From contig SKND01000199.1 of NCBI GenBank assembly GCA_007120695.1, forward strand, positions 1 to 55,072: a DNA stretch of 55,072 bases. Reading direction: 5' to 3'. The translations under genes were made by a program, and so were the position numbers. The DNA comes from Bacteroidales bacterium (GTDB taxonomy: Bacteria > Bacteroidota > Bacteroidia > Bacteroidales > PUMT01). Position 1 is the first letter of the stretch; every line of letters starts with the position of its first letter. This document shows, piece after piece, positions 26,856-34,990 of this stretch. The notes beneath the pieces are model-generated. The model was given only the letters and a program-made list of their open reading frames with translations, was not told the origin of the DNA and did no database searches.

Positions 26856-29104
26856 TACCCCGTGTTTTCCCGGCTTTATTGCTGTTTGTTGCACTTTCAG
26901 TCAGCGCAGCAGATGTGCCGGGAATCATAGAGGGGAGAATATACGACAGGGAAACCGGTGAACCCCTTCCGCATGCAACAGTATTGTATGGCCGGAACCT
27001 GGGAACAACATCCGGTATTGACGGATTTTTCCTGCTAAGTATTGAATCCGGGCATCACGTGCTTACATTCAGGTATGTAGGGTACAGGACCATTACCCGC
27101 GCGGTTTCTGTAGCGCCCGGAGATACTGTGCTGGTGCAAGTGGGACTGGAACTGGATGCCGCTGAGATTGACCAGGTAGTGGTAAGTGCCGGTAAGATCG
27201 AGCAGCGTGTGTCAGAATTGACGGTTTCATTACACATCATAAAACCTGAAGTAATATCATCCTCCCATATTACCGATGCCACCGAACTGCTGAACAAAAC
27301 ACCCGGAATCGAGGTGATGGACGGCCAGGCTTCAATAAGAGGCGGCAGTGGCTATAGTTATGGTGCCGGCAGCAGGGTGCTGGCCCTTATCGACGGACTA
27401 CCTGTGCTTTCGGCTGACGCCGGGAATATAAAATGGCACTTTCTTCCGCTTGAAAATATCTCACAGGTAGAGGTAATAAAAGGTGCATCATCGGTTCTGT
27501 ACGGATCATCTGCACTAAACGGGGTAATTAATTTCAGGACAGCCCGTCCGGGTACCGAACCTGTCACCAGGTTCTACATTGAATCAGGCATGTTTGACCG
27601 GCCCCGTAACGATGAGTGGGTCTGGTGGGACTCCCCGAGGACTTACTCGAGTACCTCACTATCTCATTTGCAGCGTTCAGGCAACACCGATCTGGGGGCA
27701 TCAATCCATATTATGAATGATAACGGATACCGCCGGTTGAATGATGAGCGTCTTGGCAGGGCCAATGTGCTCATAAGACATGATGACCGCAAGGTGGATG
27801 GGCTCTCATACGGCACAACAATAAATGCCGGGTTAACAAAGAAAAGGGACTTTATTCTCTGGGAAAATGCTTGGACAGGTGCACTGAAACAGGATGAGTC
27901 TGCTGCCATGCAGATGACGGGTAGTCTTGTTACCATCGATCCCTATATTACTTTTAAAGGAGAAGGCGGATCACAGCATGATCTGCGTACCCGGTTCCAG
28001 GCTTCTGACAACGGTTTTACTGATGCAGTGCATAATGACAGCAGGGCAATATCACTTTATGCAGAATACCAGTACCGGCAAAAAATTTCTGACAGGATTG
28101 ATGTAAATGCCGGATTGCTGGAGAACTACAGCCGCATTGCTTCCGCTTTTTACGGAGATCATGATGCCCTTAATCTTGCCGGTTATATACAGGCCGACCT
28201 TACACCGGTCAGAAGGCTAAGGATGGTGGCAGGCCTGCGACTGGAATATAATTCCCTGAACGGCGAAGGCGACAGGCCGGTAGCTCTTTTCAGGGCAGGG
28301 ATAAATTACAGGGTTATGGATTACACGTTTCTGAGAGCCTCATTTGGCCAGGGATACAGGTATCCTTCCATTGCCGAGAAGCATGCTGCAACCACCGTGG
28401 GTTCGGTGCGGATTGTGCCTAATCCCGGCATAGTGCCTGAGTCAGGATGGAGTTCGGAACTTGGGCTCAAACAGGGGATATCGACAGGCAGTATCCTGGG
28501 GCAGATTGATATTGCACTCTTCTATTCAGAAAACAGCGATATGATTGAATATCTGTTTGGCATCTATCCTGTTGCGGGAGAGGAATATAGTAGTTTTGGC
28601 TTTATGGCCTCGAATGTTGAACAATCAAGGGTGTACGGCACTGAGATCGAGTTTGCTCTTTCCGCCCCGGCCGGGCAATTCACAAACTCGGTTACCGGCG
28701 GATATGTGTTCATGTATCCTGTTGAATTCAACCCCGATTCCGGCAAAGATACGGGTACCTACCTTAAATACAGACGTAAACACTCTGCAAAAATCAATTT
28801 TACCACCAGATTCCGGCGGTTTGAAATGGGAATCAGCATGCAGGCAGCATCTCCGGTACTGAATATTGATAAAGTGTTTTTAAGCGAACTGACACGGGAA
28901 ACAATCCTGCCTGGATTCTATGACTACTGGAATAACTCGGACAGGGGTTATTTCCTGGTTGATCCGCATTTTGGTTATTCACTAAGTGACCGGATAAAAA
29001 TCTCATTTGCCGTCAAAAATGCATTCAACACCGAATACATGGGACGTCCGGGTGATATTATGCCTCACCGGAATTTCAGCCTGCGCCTTACCGGGATCTT
29101 CTGA
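26852..29104 (+). CDS. TonB-dependent outer-membrane receptor
   Basis: 750 residues. Signal peptide MIPRVFPALLLFVALSVSAA. Next a carboxypeptidase-regulatory-like domain (GIIEGRIYDRETGEPLPHATV, about 25-100), then the plug (IDQVVVSAGKIEQRVSEL; TPGIEVMDGQASIRGGSGYSYG; IEVIKGASSVLYG-type motif SQVEVIKGASSVLYGSSALN, about 115-225), then a 22-strand barrel ending in NAFNTEYMGRPGDIMPHRNF and a terminal aromatic residue. It imports a ligand with TonB energy. The length and the absence of a SusD partner make a siderophore, cobalamin, metal or small-peptide substrate more likely than a glycan. It overlaps the lipoprotein gene and precedes the peptide/radical-SAM genes by 318 bp. Confidence 0.93.
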   Translation: MIPRVFPALLLFVALSVSAADVPGIIEGRIYDRETGEPLPHATVLYGRNLGTTSGIDGFFLLSIESGHHVLTFRYVGYRTITRAVSVAPGDTVLVQVGLELDAAEIDQVVVSAGKIEQRVSELTVSLHIIKPEVISSSHITDATELLNKTPGIEVMDGQASIRGGSGYSYGAGSRVLALIDGLPVLSADAGNIKWHFLPLENISQVEVIKGASSVLYGSSALNGVINFRTARPGTEPVTRFYIESGMFDRPRNDEWVWWDSPRTYSSTSLSHLQRSGNTDLGASIHIMNDNGYRRLNDERLGRANVLIRHDDRKVDGLSYGTTINAGLTKKRDFILWENAWTGALKQDESAAMQMTGSLVTIDPYITFKGEGGSQHDLRTRFQASDNGFTDAVHNDSRAISLYAEYQYRQKISDRIDVNAGLLENYSRIASAFYGDHDALNLAGYIQADLTPVRRLRMVAGLRLEYNSLNGEGDRPVALFRAGINYRVMDYTFLRASFGQGYRYPSIAEKHAATTVGSVRIVPNPGIVPESGWSSELGLKQGISTGSILGQIDIALFYSENSDMIEYLFGIYPVAGEEYSSFGFMASNVEQSRVYGTEIEFALSAPAGQFTNSVTGGYVFMYPVEFNPDSGKDTGTYLKYRRKHSAKINFTTRFRRFEMGISMQAASPVLNIDKVFLSELTRETILPGFYDYWNNSDRGYFLVDPHFGYSLSDRIKISFAVKNAFNTEYMGRPGDIMPHRNFSLRLTGIF

Positions 29105-29422
29105 TCACCGCTGCTATTGGAATGAGATCATGTACTATTCTTCTTTAAAAAAGCACTCAAAATTTTGTTTAGAAAATACTAAATTGACTTACAGAAGGAA
29201 CCGCTTTGCTTTAACATAAGTCAGACATTTGGCTAACATTTCAAAAAGAACTAAATAATGCATGTGTAATCGATGAAGTCAATTTTTCTCATCTTAATTG
29301 TGTGCAATTTTACGCAGAAAAAATTTAATGTATATTTGTATTAATATTACCAGATTGAGCCGTGCTGATACTGGCGGTTTATGGTGGTAAAAATCAGAAA
29401 TTGTATTTATAAAATATAAAGT
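29105..29422. other. intergenic region carrying the peptide-gene promoter
   Basis: 318 bp between the receptor and the small peptide gene. No further ORF is supported; track ORFs here are tails of shadows. It contains the TATATTTG promoter box listed separately. The 5' UTR of the peptide gene would be about 75-80 nt. Confidence 0.5.
29308..29338 (+). promoter_or_regulatory. Bacteroidota-type promoter for the peptide/SPASM genes
   Basis: TTTT (29308-29311; consensus TTTG), a 19-nt spacer, then TATATTTG (29331-29338), a perfect TAnnTTTG. It points to independent transcription of the peptide and the radical SAM gene, separate from the TonB receptor. Confidence 0.5.
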
Positions 29423-29518
29423 ATGAAGAGTTTGACTGTAAAGAAGAAAGAGGAGATAAAAGAACAGGCACAGTGCTGTGCCAAAAAATCAAAAATCGTG
29501 GCAGGCTGCCATGATTGA
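29423..29518 (+). CDS. 31-aa Cys-containing peptide, putative precursor for radical SAM/SPASM enzyme
   Basis: Not in the ORF track. ATG at 29423, TGA at 29516-29518. The product has a Lys/Glu-rich N-terminal half (MKSLTVKKKEEIKEQ) that looks like a leader, and a short C-terminal core QCCAKKSKIVAGCHD with three cysteines. It lies about 170 bp upstream of the radical SAM/SPASM gene on the same strand, downstream of a good promoter. Small Lys-rich leader plus Cys core next to a SPASM maturase is the classic layout of a ribosomally made, modified peptide (thioether-type or similar). No signal peptide and no GG cleavage site are evident. Alternative reading: a chance ORF. Base composition and ATG context (AAAGTATG) support a real gene. 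Confidence 0.55.
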   Translation: MKSLTVKKKEEIKEQAQCCAKKSKIVAGCHD

Positions 29519-29685
29519 GAAGTTTCAGGCCGGACATTTTAATGAAGCTTTTAAGTATTCGCTTAGCGATAGTCTGATAATCCACAGGAAACCTTTGCCG
29601 GTTTTTTTCTGTGAAACAAGAGGCAGTAATAAAACTGACTTCACCGGTTGATACAGGTTTGTTCAATATGATCTTTTCCGGCAAA

Positions 29686-30996
29686 ATGGAACTATCCAGG
29701 TTTAATATTATATCGGAGATCAAAGATTCTGATCACTGTTTTATAATTAATTCCCTTTACGGGAGTGCTGATATTATAGACAAGGATACCTGCAATGCCC
29801 TCCTTACGGGGAAGGCATCGGGTGAAGAGTTATCTGCAAAGGGGTACCTGGTTGACCCCGAAAATGAGAAGGCCGCATTCCGGACAGCATACCTCAGGTT
29901 CATAGATGAAAGAGATAACGATGAGATCCAGCTCTTTTTTGTGCCGGGCTACAGTTGCAATTTTAATTGTTCCTATTGTTACCAGGGTAAATACGAGAGA
30001 ATGGCCGGGGGGCTGACCAGGGAGATAACAGATGCTTTCTTCAGGCATACTGACATTGAATTCGCAGGCAGGCGCAGGTATATAACTATTTTTGGGGGAG
30101 AGCCCCTGCTTAATGGCGGGCATCATCGTGAAAACATAAGGTACATAATTGAATGTGCTGCTGAAAGGAATATACAAATAGCAATAGTTACCAACGGTTA
30201 TCATATTTCTGAGTATATGGACCTGATGAAGAAGTCCACTATACGTGAGATCCAGGTGACCCTTGACGGGCCCCGGGAGGTGCACGACAAACGGCGAACC
30301 CTGAAAAACGGTGAAGGTACATTTGACAGGATAGCTGAAGGAGTAGAATTGCTTCTGAAAAATGATATTCCTGTCAATCTGAGGATGGTGGCCGACAGGG
30401 ATAATATTGACAGCCTTCCTGCACTCGCGCAGTTTGCAATTGACAGGAAATGGACATCCTGCGGGCACTTTAGTACCCAGATAGGCAGGAATTATGAGCT
30501 GCACGATTGCCAGGTAGAGACGACTGGACGGCTGTTTTCACGCATCGAGATGTACAGCGAACTTTACAGGCTTATAAAAAAGTATCCCCATATACTGGAA
30601 TTTCATAGGCCGGCTTTTGCTGTTTCAAGGGCATTGTATGAGAGCGGGGAACTGCCTCCGCCACTTTTCGATGCATGTCCGGGAACCAAGACTGAATGGG
30701 CCTTTGATTACCGGGGTAATATTTATGCATGTACTGCTACAGTTGGTAAAAAAGGGGAGGAGCTGGGCGTGTTTTTCCCCGAAAGGGAAATGTATAAGGA
30801 TAAGATTGAGGAGTGGGAGGAGAGGGATATTCTTTCTATAAAGGAGTGTAGCGAGTGCAACCTTGGCCTGATATGCGGAGGCGGTTGTGCCTCAGTGGCC
30901 AGGAACCGGACCGGTTGTAACGGGAGTCCCGATTGCCGTCCGGTAAAAGAGCTTCTGGAATTAGGTATAGCGGCTTATTTCCCTGAGGATTCTTAA
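29686..30996 (+). CDS. radical SAM/SPASM peptide-maturase-like enzyme
   Basis: The track begins at a GTG (29611). Similarity of the N-terminus 'MELSRFNIISEIKDSDHCFIINSLYG' to other SPASM enzymes favours the ATG at 29686 (436 aa); the ATG at 29668 is an alternative. Radical SAM cluster: GYSCNFNCSYCYQGKY, CxxxCxxC. SAM strand: ITIFGGEPLLN. Substrate strand: EIQVTLDGPREVHDKRR. The C-terminal SPASM region has many cysteines for auxiliary clusters: FDACPGT, YACTATVG, ECSECNLGLICGGGCAS, GCNGSPDCRPV. Enzymes with this architecture modify peptides (thioether, beta-thioether or C-C crosslinks) or proteins (sulfatase maturation). The 31-codon Cys peptide just upstream is the natural candidate substrate. 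No peptidase or exporter follows directly. Confidence 0.88.
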   Translation: MELSRFNIISEIKDSDHCFIINSLYGSADIIDKDTCNALLTGKASGEELSAKGYLVDPENEKAAFRTAYLRFIDERDNDEIQLFFVPGYSCNFNCSYCYQGKYERMAGGLTREITDAFFRHTDIEFAGRRRYITIFGGEPLLNGGHHRENIRYIIECAAERNIQIAIVTNGYHISEYMDLMKKSTIREIQVTLDGPREVHDKRRTLKNGEGTFDRIAEGVELLLKNDIPVNLRMVADRDNIDSLPALAQFAIDRKWTSCGHFSTQIGRNYELHDCQVETTGRLFSRIEMYSELYRLIKKYPHILEFHRPAFAVSRALYESGELPPPLFDACPGTKTEWAFDYRGNIYACTATVGKKGEELGVFFPEREMYKDKIEEWEERDILSIKECSECNLGLICGGGCASVARNRTGCNGSPDCRPVKELLELGIAAYFPEDS

Positions 30997-31073
30997 ATGC
31001 TGCTTTCAACCTTTATACCGTCAGGCAGCTATCTGTCGTAAATGATCAAATTGTATTACTAAAAATTTAAACC

Positions 31074-32342
31074 ATGCAGGAAATTAGCGCTAAAGAATTC
31101 GACGATGTTATCAGCAGCGAAAAACCGGTGCTGGTTGATTTTTACTCCACTGAATGTCCTCCCTGTGATGCACTGGCTCCTAAACTTGAGAGCCTGGAGA
31201 AACTTTTCAGCGAGGATGTAACTTTTGTTAAGATCTTCAGGCAGGGTAACAGGGATCTGGCTGATAAGCTGGGGGTCAAATCATCGCCCACCCTGCTTTT
31301 TTATGAGGATGGCAGGGAGGTGTGTCAGCGGCTTTCCGGAGGTATTAAGCGTTCTGAGATAATCCGAGAGATACGTCATGTGGCCGGCAAAGAAAAGACT
31401 GACAAATTACTGGCCGGTTTAAAGCCTGTTGTTACAAATACTGATGTGGCGGTACTGGGCGCCGGCCCCGGAGGACTCACTGCGGGATTGTACCTGTGCC
31501 AGGCCAAGATAGACACTACCCTTATCGACATTGCTTTGCCTGGCGGATATGTGGCTACAACCCATATGGTTTCGAATTATCCGGGTTTTATAGAGCCACA
31601 GCCGGGATATATGCTTTCACACAACATGTCAGAACAGACAAAAAGATGCGGAACCATATACAAGGTAGCCGTTGATGTGACTAAAGTCGACCTGGTCAGG
31701 AAAGAGATAGTAATTGATGATTACGAGACAATAAAGGCCAAAAAGATAGTTATCGCAACGGGTACTTCTCCGCGAAAGCTTAATATTCCAGGTGAGCAGG
31801 AGTTTATGGGTAAGGGTATTTCATATTGTGCTACGTGCGATGCCAAATATTTTGAGGACAAGGAGGTTATTGTTATAGGTGGCGGAAATTCGGCTGTTGA
31901 GGAGTCTGCATTTATCTCAAAGTTTGCGTCAAAAATTACTGTCGTTCATCAGTTCGATAAACTACAGGCAAACAAGGAGGCGCAGGAAAAAGCTTTTGCC
32001 GATAAAAAAATGTCGTTCCTTTTTGAACATGAACCCCGGTCGTTCATGCGCAAAGGTGACAAGATGGAGGTTGAAGTTGAGGAGCTTAAAACCGGAAAGC
32101 GTAAAGTGCTGACAGCCGACGGGGTATTTGTTTTTGTAGGACTGATTCCCAACCTTACGATATTTACAGATAAAATGGAGACTGATCAGTGGGGTTACAT
32201 AAAGGTAAATGAAGACATGCAGACCAGCATTGAGGGGGTTTATTCAGTTGGCGACATAAACAGTAAAAAATACCGCCAGATAACCACGGCAGTTGCAGAT
32301 GGCACGATAGCTGCCATATCTATTACAAAGGAGATGGATTAG
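31074..32342 (+). CDS. thioredoxin-thioredoxin reductase fusion
   Basis: 422 residues. Residues about 1-105 are a thioredoxin domain with active site ECPPCD (C28, C31). From about 122 on is a complete TrxB-type flavoprotein: VLGAGPGGLTAGLYL (FAD), SYCATCDAKYF (redox CxxC, about C252/C255), VIGGGNSAVEES (nicotinamide nucleotide fold), and C-terminal GVYSVGDINSKKYRQITTAVADG (FAD). The usual NADPH 2'-phosphate pattern HRRxxxR after the second Rossmann strand is replaced by VVHQFDKLQA, so NADPH use is doubtful; NADH or a ferredoxin-type donor is possible. The domain order (Trx first) is the reverse of the Mycobacterium leprae fusion. It is 78 bp after the SPASM gene and may be co-transcribed with it. 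Confidence 0.92.
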   Translation: MQEISAKEFDDVISSEKPVLVDFYSTECPPCDALAPKLESLEKLFSEDVTFVKIFRQGNRDLADKLGVKSSPTLLFYEDGREVCQRLSGGIKRSEIIREIRHVAGKEKTDKLLAGLKPVVTNTDVAVLGAGPGGLTAGLYLCQAKIDTTLIDIALPGGYVATTHMVSNYPGFIEPQPGYMLSHNMSEQTKRCGTIYKVAVDVTKVDLVRKEIVIDDYETIKAKKIVIATGTSPRKLNIPGEQEFMGKGISYCATCDAKYFEDKEVIVIGGGNSAVEESAFISKFASKITVVHQFDKLQANKEAQEKAFADKKMSFLFEHEPRSFMRKGDKMEVEVEELKTGKRKVLTADGVFVFVGLIPNLTIFTDKMETDQWGYIKVNEDMQTSIEGVYSVGDINSKKYRQITTAVADGTIAAISITKEMD

Positions 32343-32353
32343 CAGCGGGGTCA

Positions 32354-33022
32354 TTAGCCGGAATGGAGCTTTTGCAGGAGCAGATCCAGCATTTTTCCCA
32401 GTCCCCGATCCGGATGAACCTCCTTTACCGGTGACAGGCCCAGAAGGCTGGTTCTTGCTTTATTAATCATATCCAGGTTTATTTGCTTCCTGTCGCAATT
32501 ATTGCAGTAGCATAAAACAGCAATTGCACTTTTGAGGGTTTCTGATCTGACCCTGACCGTGCAGTTGGAATAACGGCCCGGGTGAATATGGATATGACGG
32601 CCCGGAATTTTACCGGGAAGTAATACCCAGACTGAGCCGTCACTAAGCGTGGTTGCCCGGTACGATGATCCGGCTGAACTGATCCATTGCAGGTATTCCT
32701 TTTCTCCCAGGATGTTTAGGCGTCTGAAATACCCGGTCATCTCCCTTGCAATTTGCTCCGGCGAGAGATAGCCTGTGTAAAAATCCATTTGCGAATTTCC
32801 AATTACAATGAGATCCTCCATGAGATTCAGGGCTGACCCTGATTCATTCACGGCATCAGGGTTTTTTGGCCCGGGTAATCCGGTTTTCCTTCCGGCAGGC
32901 TCTTCCCGGTTTCTGAAAGTCCTGATGAATTCAGCCACATACCCTGCATGATGCTTCAGGCTGCTGAACAGGAACGGCGCCGGTACATAATATTTAGATG
33001 TGATTCTTTGTGTTGAAAACAT
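32354..33022 (-). CDS. conserved-looking protein of unknown function
   Basis: 222 residues, no signal peptide or membrane segment. Visible features: a helical N-terminus (FLFSSLKHHAGYVAEFIRTF), a middle segment with NSQMDFYTGYLSPEQIAREM, a His-rich strand GRHIHIHPGRYS and a Cys pair in CYCNNCDRKQ. The last two could bind a metal but are not a known motif. It converges on the thioredoxin reductase fusion (12 bp between stops) and is divergent from coaW. I do not recognise the family. Confidence 0.65.
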   Translation of the reverse strand: MFSTQRITSKYYVPAPFLFSSLKHHAGYVAEFIRTFRNREEPAGRKTGLPGPKNPDAVNESGSALNLMEDLIVIGNSQMDFYTGYLSPEQIAREMTGYFRRLNILGEKEYLQWISSAGSSYRATTLSDGSVWVLLPGKIPGRHIHIHPGRYSNCTVRVRSETLKSAIAVLCYCNNCDRKQINLDMINKARTSLLGLSPVKEVHPDRGLGKMLDLLLQKLHSG

Positions 33023-33085
33023 TGTTGGGTACTATTAATTACAATATTATAATTTATTTTTAACTTGGCGGCACAATGAATTATT

Positions 33086-33913
33086 ATGATACTTGGTATT
33101 GATATAGGCGGAACTACAACAAAGATTGCCGGATTCAAAAAAACCCGCGTATGCGGTGTTATATCTGTTCAGGCTGATGACCCCGTTACCTCAGCATCCG
33201 GCGCACTGGGCAAATTTACCGATGAATTTTCCCTCAGGCTTAAAGATATTGAATCTATTGCAGTTACCGGTGTAGGTGCAGATTTTCTCGGGAATGACCT
33301 GTTTGGCATACCCCTGAAAAGGGTAGCTGAATTCACTGCTATCGGGCACGGCGGATTGTTTCTGGCGGGATTGAATAAGGCCGTTGTGGTGAGTATGGGT
33401 ACCGGAACAGCTATGGTCCTGGCTGACGGCAGGGAGATCAGGCATTTGGGCGGATCGGGAGTTGGGGGAGGAACACTTATTGGGTTATCCCGATATATTC
33501 TGAATTCAACTGATTTCTGGAACATTGTAGATCTTGCAGGCGGGGGGAACCTGGGTAATGTTGATCTTAACATAAGGGATATCAGCCAGGTTGAAATGGG
33601 CAACATTCCTTTATCGGCCACTGCTTCAAATTTTGGTAAACATTCGGACAAAGCCACACAGGCTGACCTGGCACTGGGACTCATTAACCTGATTTGCCAG
33701 AGTATTGGAATGATGGGGGTTTTTGCCTCAAGAGAGGAGAAGGTTGACCAGATAGTTTTAACGGGAAAACTTGTCAGGCTCCCCCAGGCCGGGAAGATTT
33801 TCGACCGCCTGGGCAAACTGTTTGGAAAGAAATTCATTATTCCTGAATATGCCGAATACAGCACTGCTGTGGGATCAGCATATTCAATAACACCGGCAAA
33901 TGACATAAAATAA
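33086..33913 (+). CDS. coaW: type II pantothenate kinase
   Basis: 275 residues. ASKHA fold with the phosphate-1 loop MILGIDIGGTTTKIAGF at the N-terminus, VSMGTGTAMV (phosphate-2), and GGSGVGGGTLIGLSRYIL, which together are typical of type II (eukaryote/Staphylococcus-like) pantothenate kinases. The C-terminal DQIVLTGKLVRLPQAG is the adenosine motif. It phosphorylates pantothenate in the first step of CoA synthesis. The type II enzymes are generally insensitive to CoA feedback. It is divergent from the 222-aa unknown gene, with 63 bp between the starts. Confidence 0.88.
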   Translation: MILGIDIGGTTTKIAGFKKTRVCGVISVQADDPVTSASGALGKFTDEFSLRLKDIESIAVTGVGADFLGNDLFGIPLKRVAEFTAIGHGGLFLAGLNKAVVVSMGTGTAMVLADGREIRHLGGSGVGGGTLIGLSRYILNSTDFWNIVDLAGGGNLGNVDLNIRDISQVEMGNIPLSATASNFGKHSDKATQADLALGLINLICQSIGMMGVFASREEKVDQIVLTGKLVRLPQAGKIFDRLGKLFGKKFIIPEYAEYSTAVGSAYSITPANDIK

Positions 33914-34077
33914 TGCTGTTAGGTTTTTCCGTTATTATCTCATCTGGTAATGGTGGTTCTGCCCGGATTAATAATCAAAAATAAGCTGAACAGCAACTGG
34001 TAGCTTCTTTTTGCGGATGACCGGGTTTAACTCAGGGAATGGAGCAATAAATAATATTATTTACTTAAATCTTTCAT

Positions 34078-34947
34078 ATGGAATTAAATGATTATACTTT
34101 ATCCAAAACTGTAATCGGCGTTGATATGGGTGGTACAAAAATCCGGGCCGGAAGGGTAACTAACAATGTGATTGAAAAAACTGCATCCGGTTTTGTGCCT
34201 AAAACAGAAAAAGAATCAGAAGTTACAGATGTTCTGATAAAGGTTATCAGAGAAGTGGCGGATGTGAATGTTGCCGGCATCGGTATCGGAGTTCCCAGCC
34301 TGGTTGATTCCGATAGGGGTATTGTGTACAACGTTCAGAATATTCCTTCCTGGGAAAAGGTTCACCTGAAGGATATTCTGGAAAAGGAATTCAATATACC
34401 CGTATTTATAAACAATGATGCAAATTGTTTTGCAACAGGTGAGAGATTCTTCGGGAAGGGAAAGGATTATGAAGATTTTGTGGGACTTGTTTGCGGGACC
34501 GGACTTGGTGCAGGTATTGTTAAAGACGGACACCTGATGCCGGACAGGAATTGTGGTTCAGGTGAATTCGGAGAGATCCCTTATCTTGATCATATCTATG
34601 AGTATTATGCCAGCGGACAGTTTTTTCAGCATTTTTACGGTGTAAACGGAGATGTGATGGCCGCTAAGGCAAAGGACAAAGACCCCGAAGCTTTAAAAGC
34701 ATTCAGTGAGTTTGGTATTCACCTTGGGAAAGCTATAAAGACCATCATGCTGGCAGTTGATCCTGCCGCAATTATTATGGGAGGAGGTGTTGCTGAGTCT
34801 TATGAACATTACAGAGATGCTATGTGGACAGAAATAAAGGATTTCCCTTATCCGGAATCTGTTGGAAACCTGGAAATACTGATTACCGATACCCAGGAAA
34901 TTGCCATACTGGGTGCCGCAGCCCTTTATTTTAATGCTACTGTCTGA
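34078..34947 (+). CDS. ROK-family sugar kinase-like protein lacking the zinc motif
   Basis: 289 residues. Phosphate-1 loop VIGVDMGGTKIRAGRV, then GIGVPSLVDSDRGIVYNVQNIP (sugar-binding strand), FINNDANCFATGERFFGKG (catalytic Asp in NNDAN) and GTGLGAGIVKDG. In most ROK kinases the next segment is GEIGHM...CxCGxxGCxE. Here it is GEFGEIPYLDHIYEYYASGQ, so both the zinc-binding cysteines and the usual substrate His are absent. Zinc-less ROK proteins exist, and the catalytic core is intact, so kinase activity on a hexose or amino sugar is plausible. It converges with the SIS-domain gene (43 bp). Confidence 0.85.
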   Translation: MELNDYTLSKTVIGVDMGGTKIRAGRVTNNVIEKTASGFVPKTEKESEVTDVLIKVIREVADVNVAGIGIGVPSLVDSDRGIVYNVQNIPSWEKVHLKDILEKEFNIPVFINNDANCFATGERFFGKGKDYEDFVGLVCGTGLGAGIVKDGHLMPDRNCGSGEFGEIPYLDHIYEYYASGQFFQHFYGVNGDVMAAKAKDKDPEALKAFSEFGIHLGKAIKTIMLAVDPAAIIMGGGVAESYEHYRDAMWTEIKDFPYPESVGNLEILITDTQEIAILGAAALYFNATV

Positions 34948-34990
34948 TGTTTTTGATCGTTTGGGAAAAGCTGAACTTGCAGTTTTGTTA

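Noticed and set aside
29423-29518. Selenocysteine reading of the peptide's TGA stop
   Set aside because: No SECIS-like structure found and the extended frame ends after a few residues with no coding pattern.
29830-30504. 224-aa minus-strand ORF opposite the SPASM gene
   Set aside because: Antisense shadow of the radical SAM gene, without domains.
33169-33906. 245-aa minus-strand ORF opposite coaW
   Set aside because: Shadow of coaW; the plus strand has clear pantothenate-kinase motifs.
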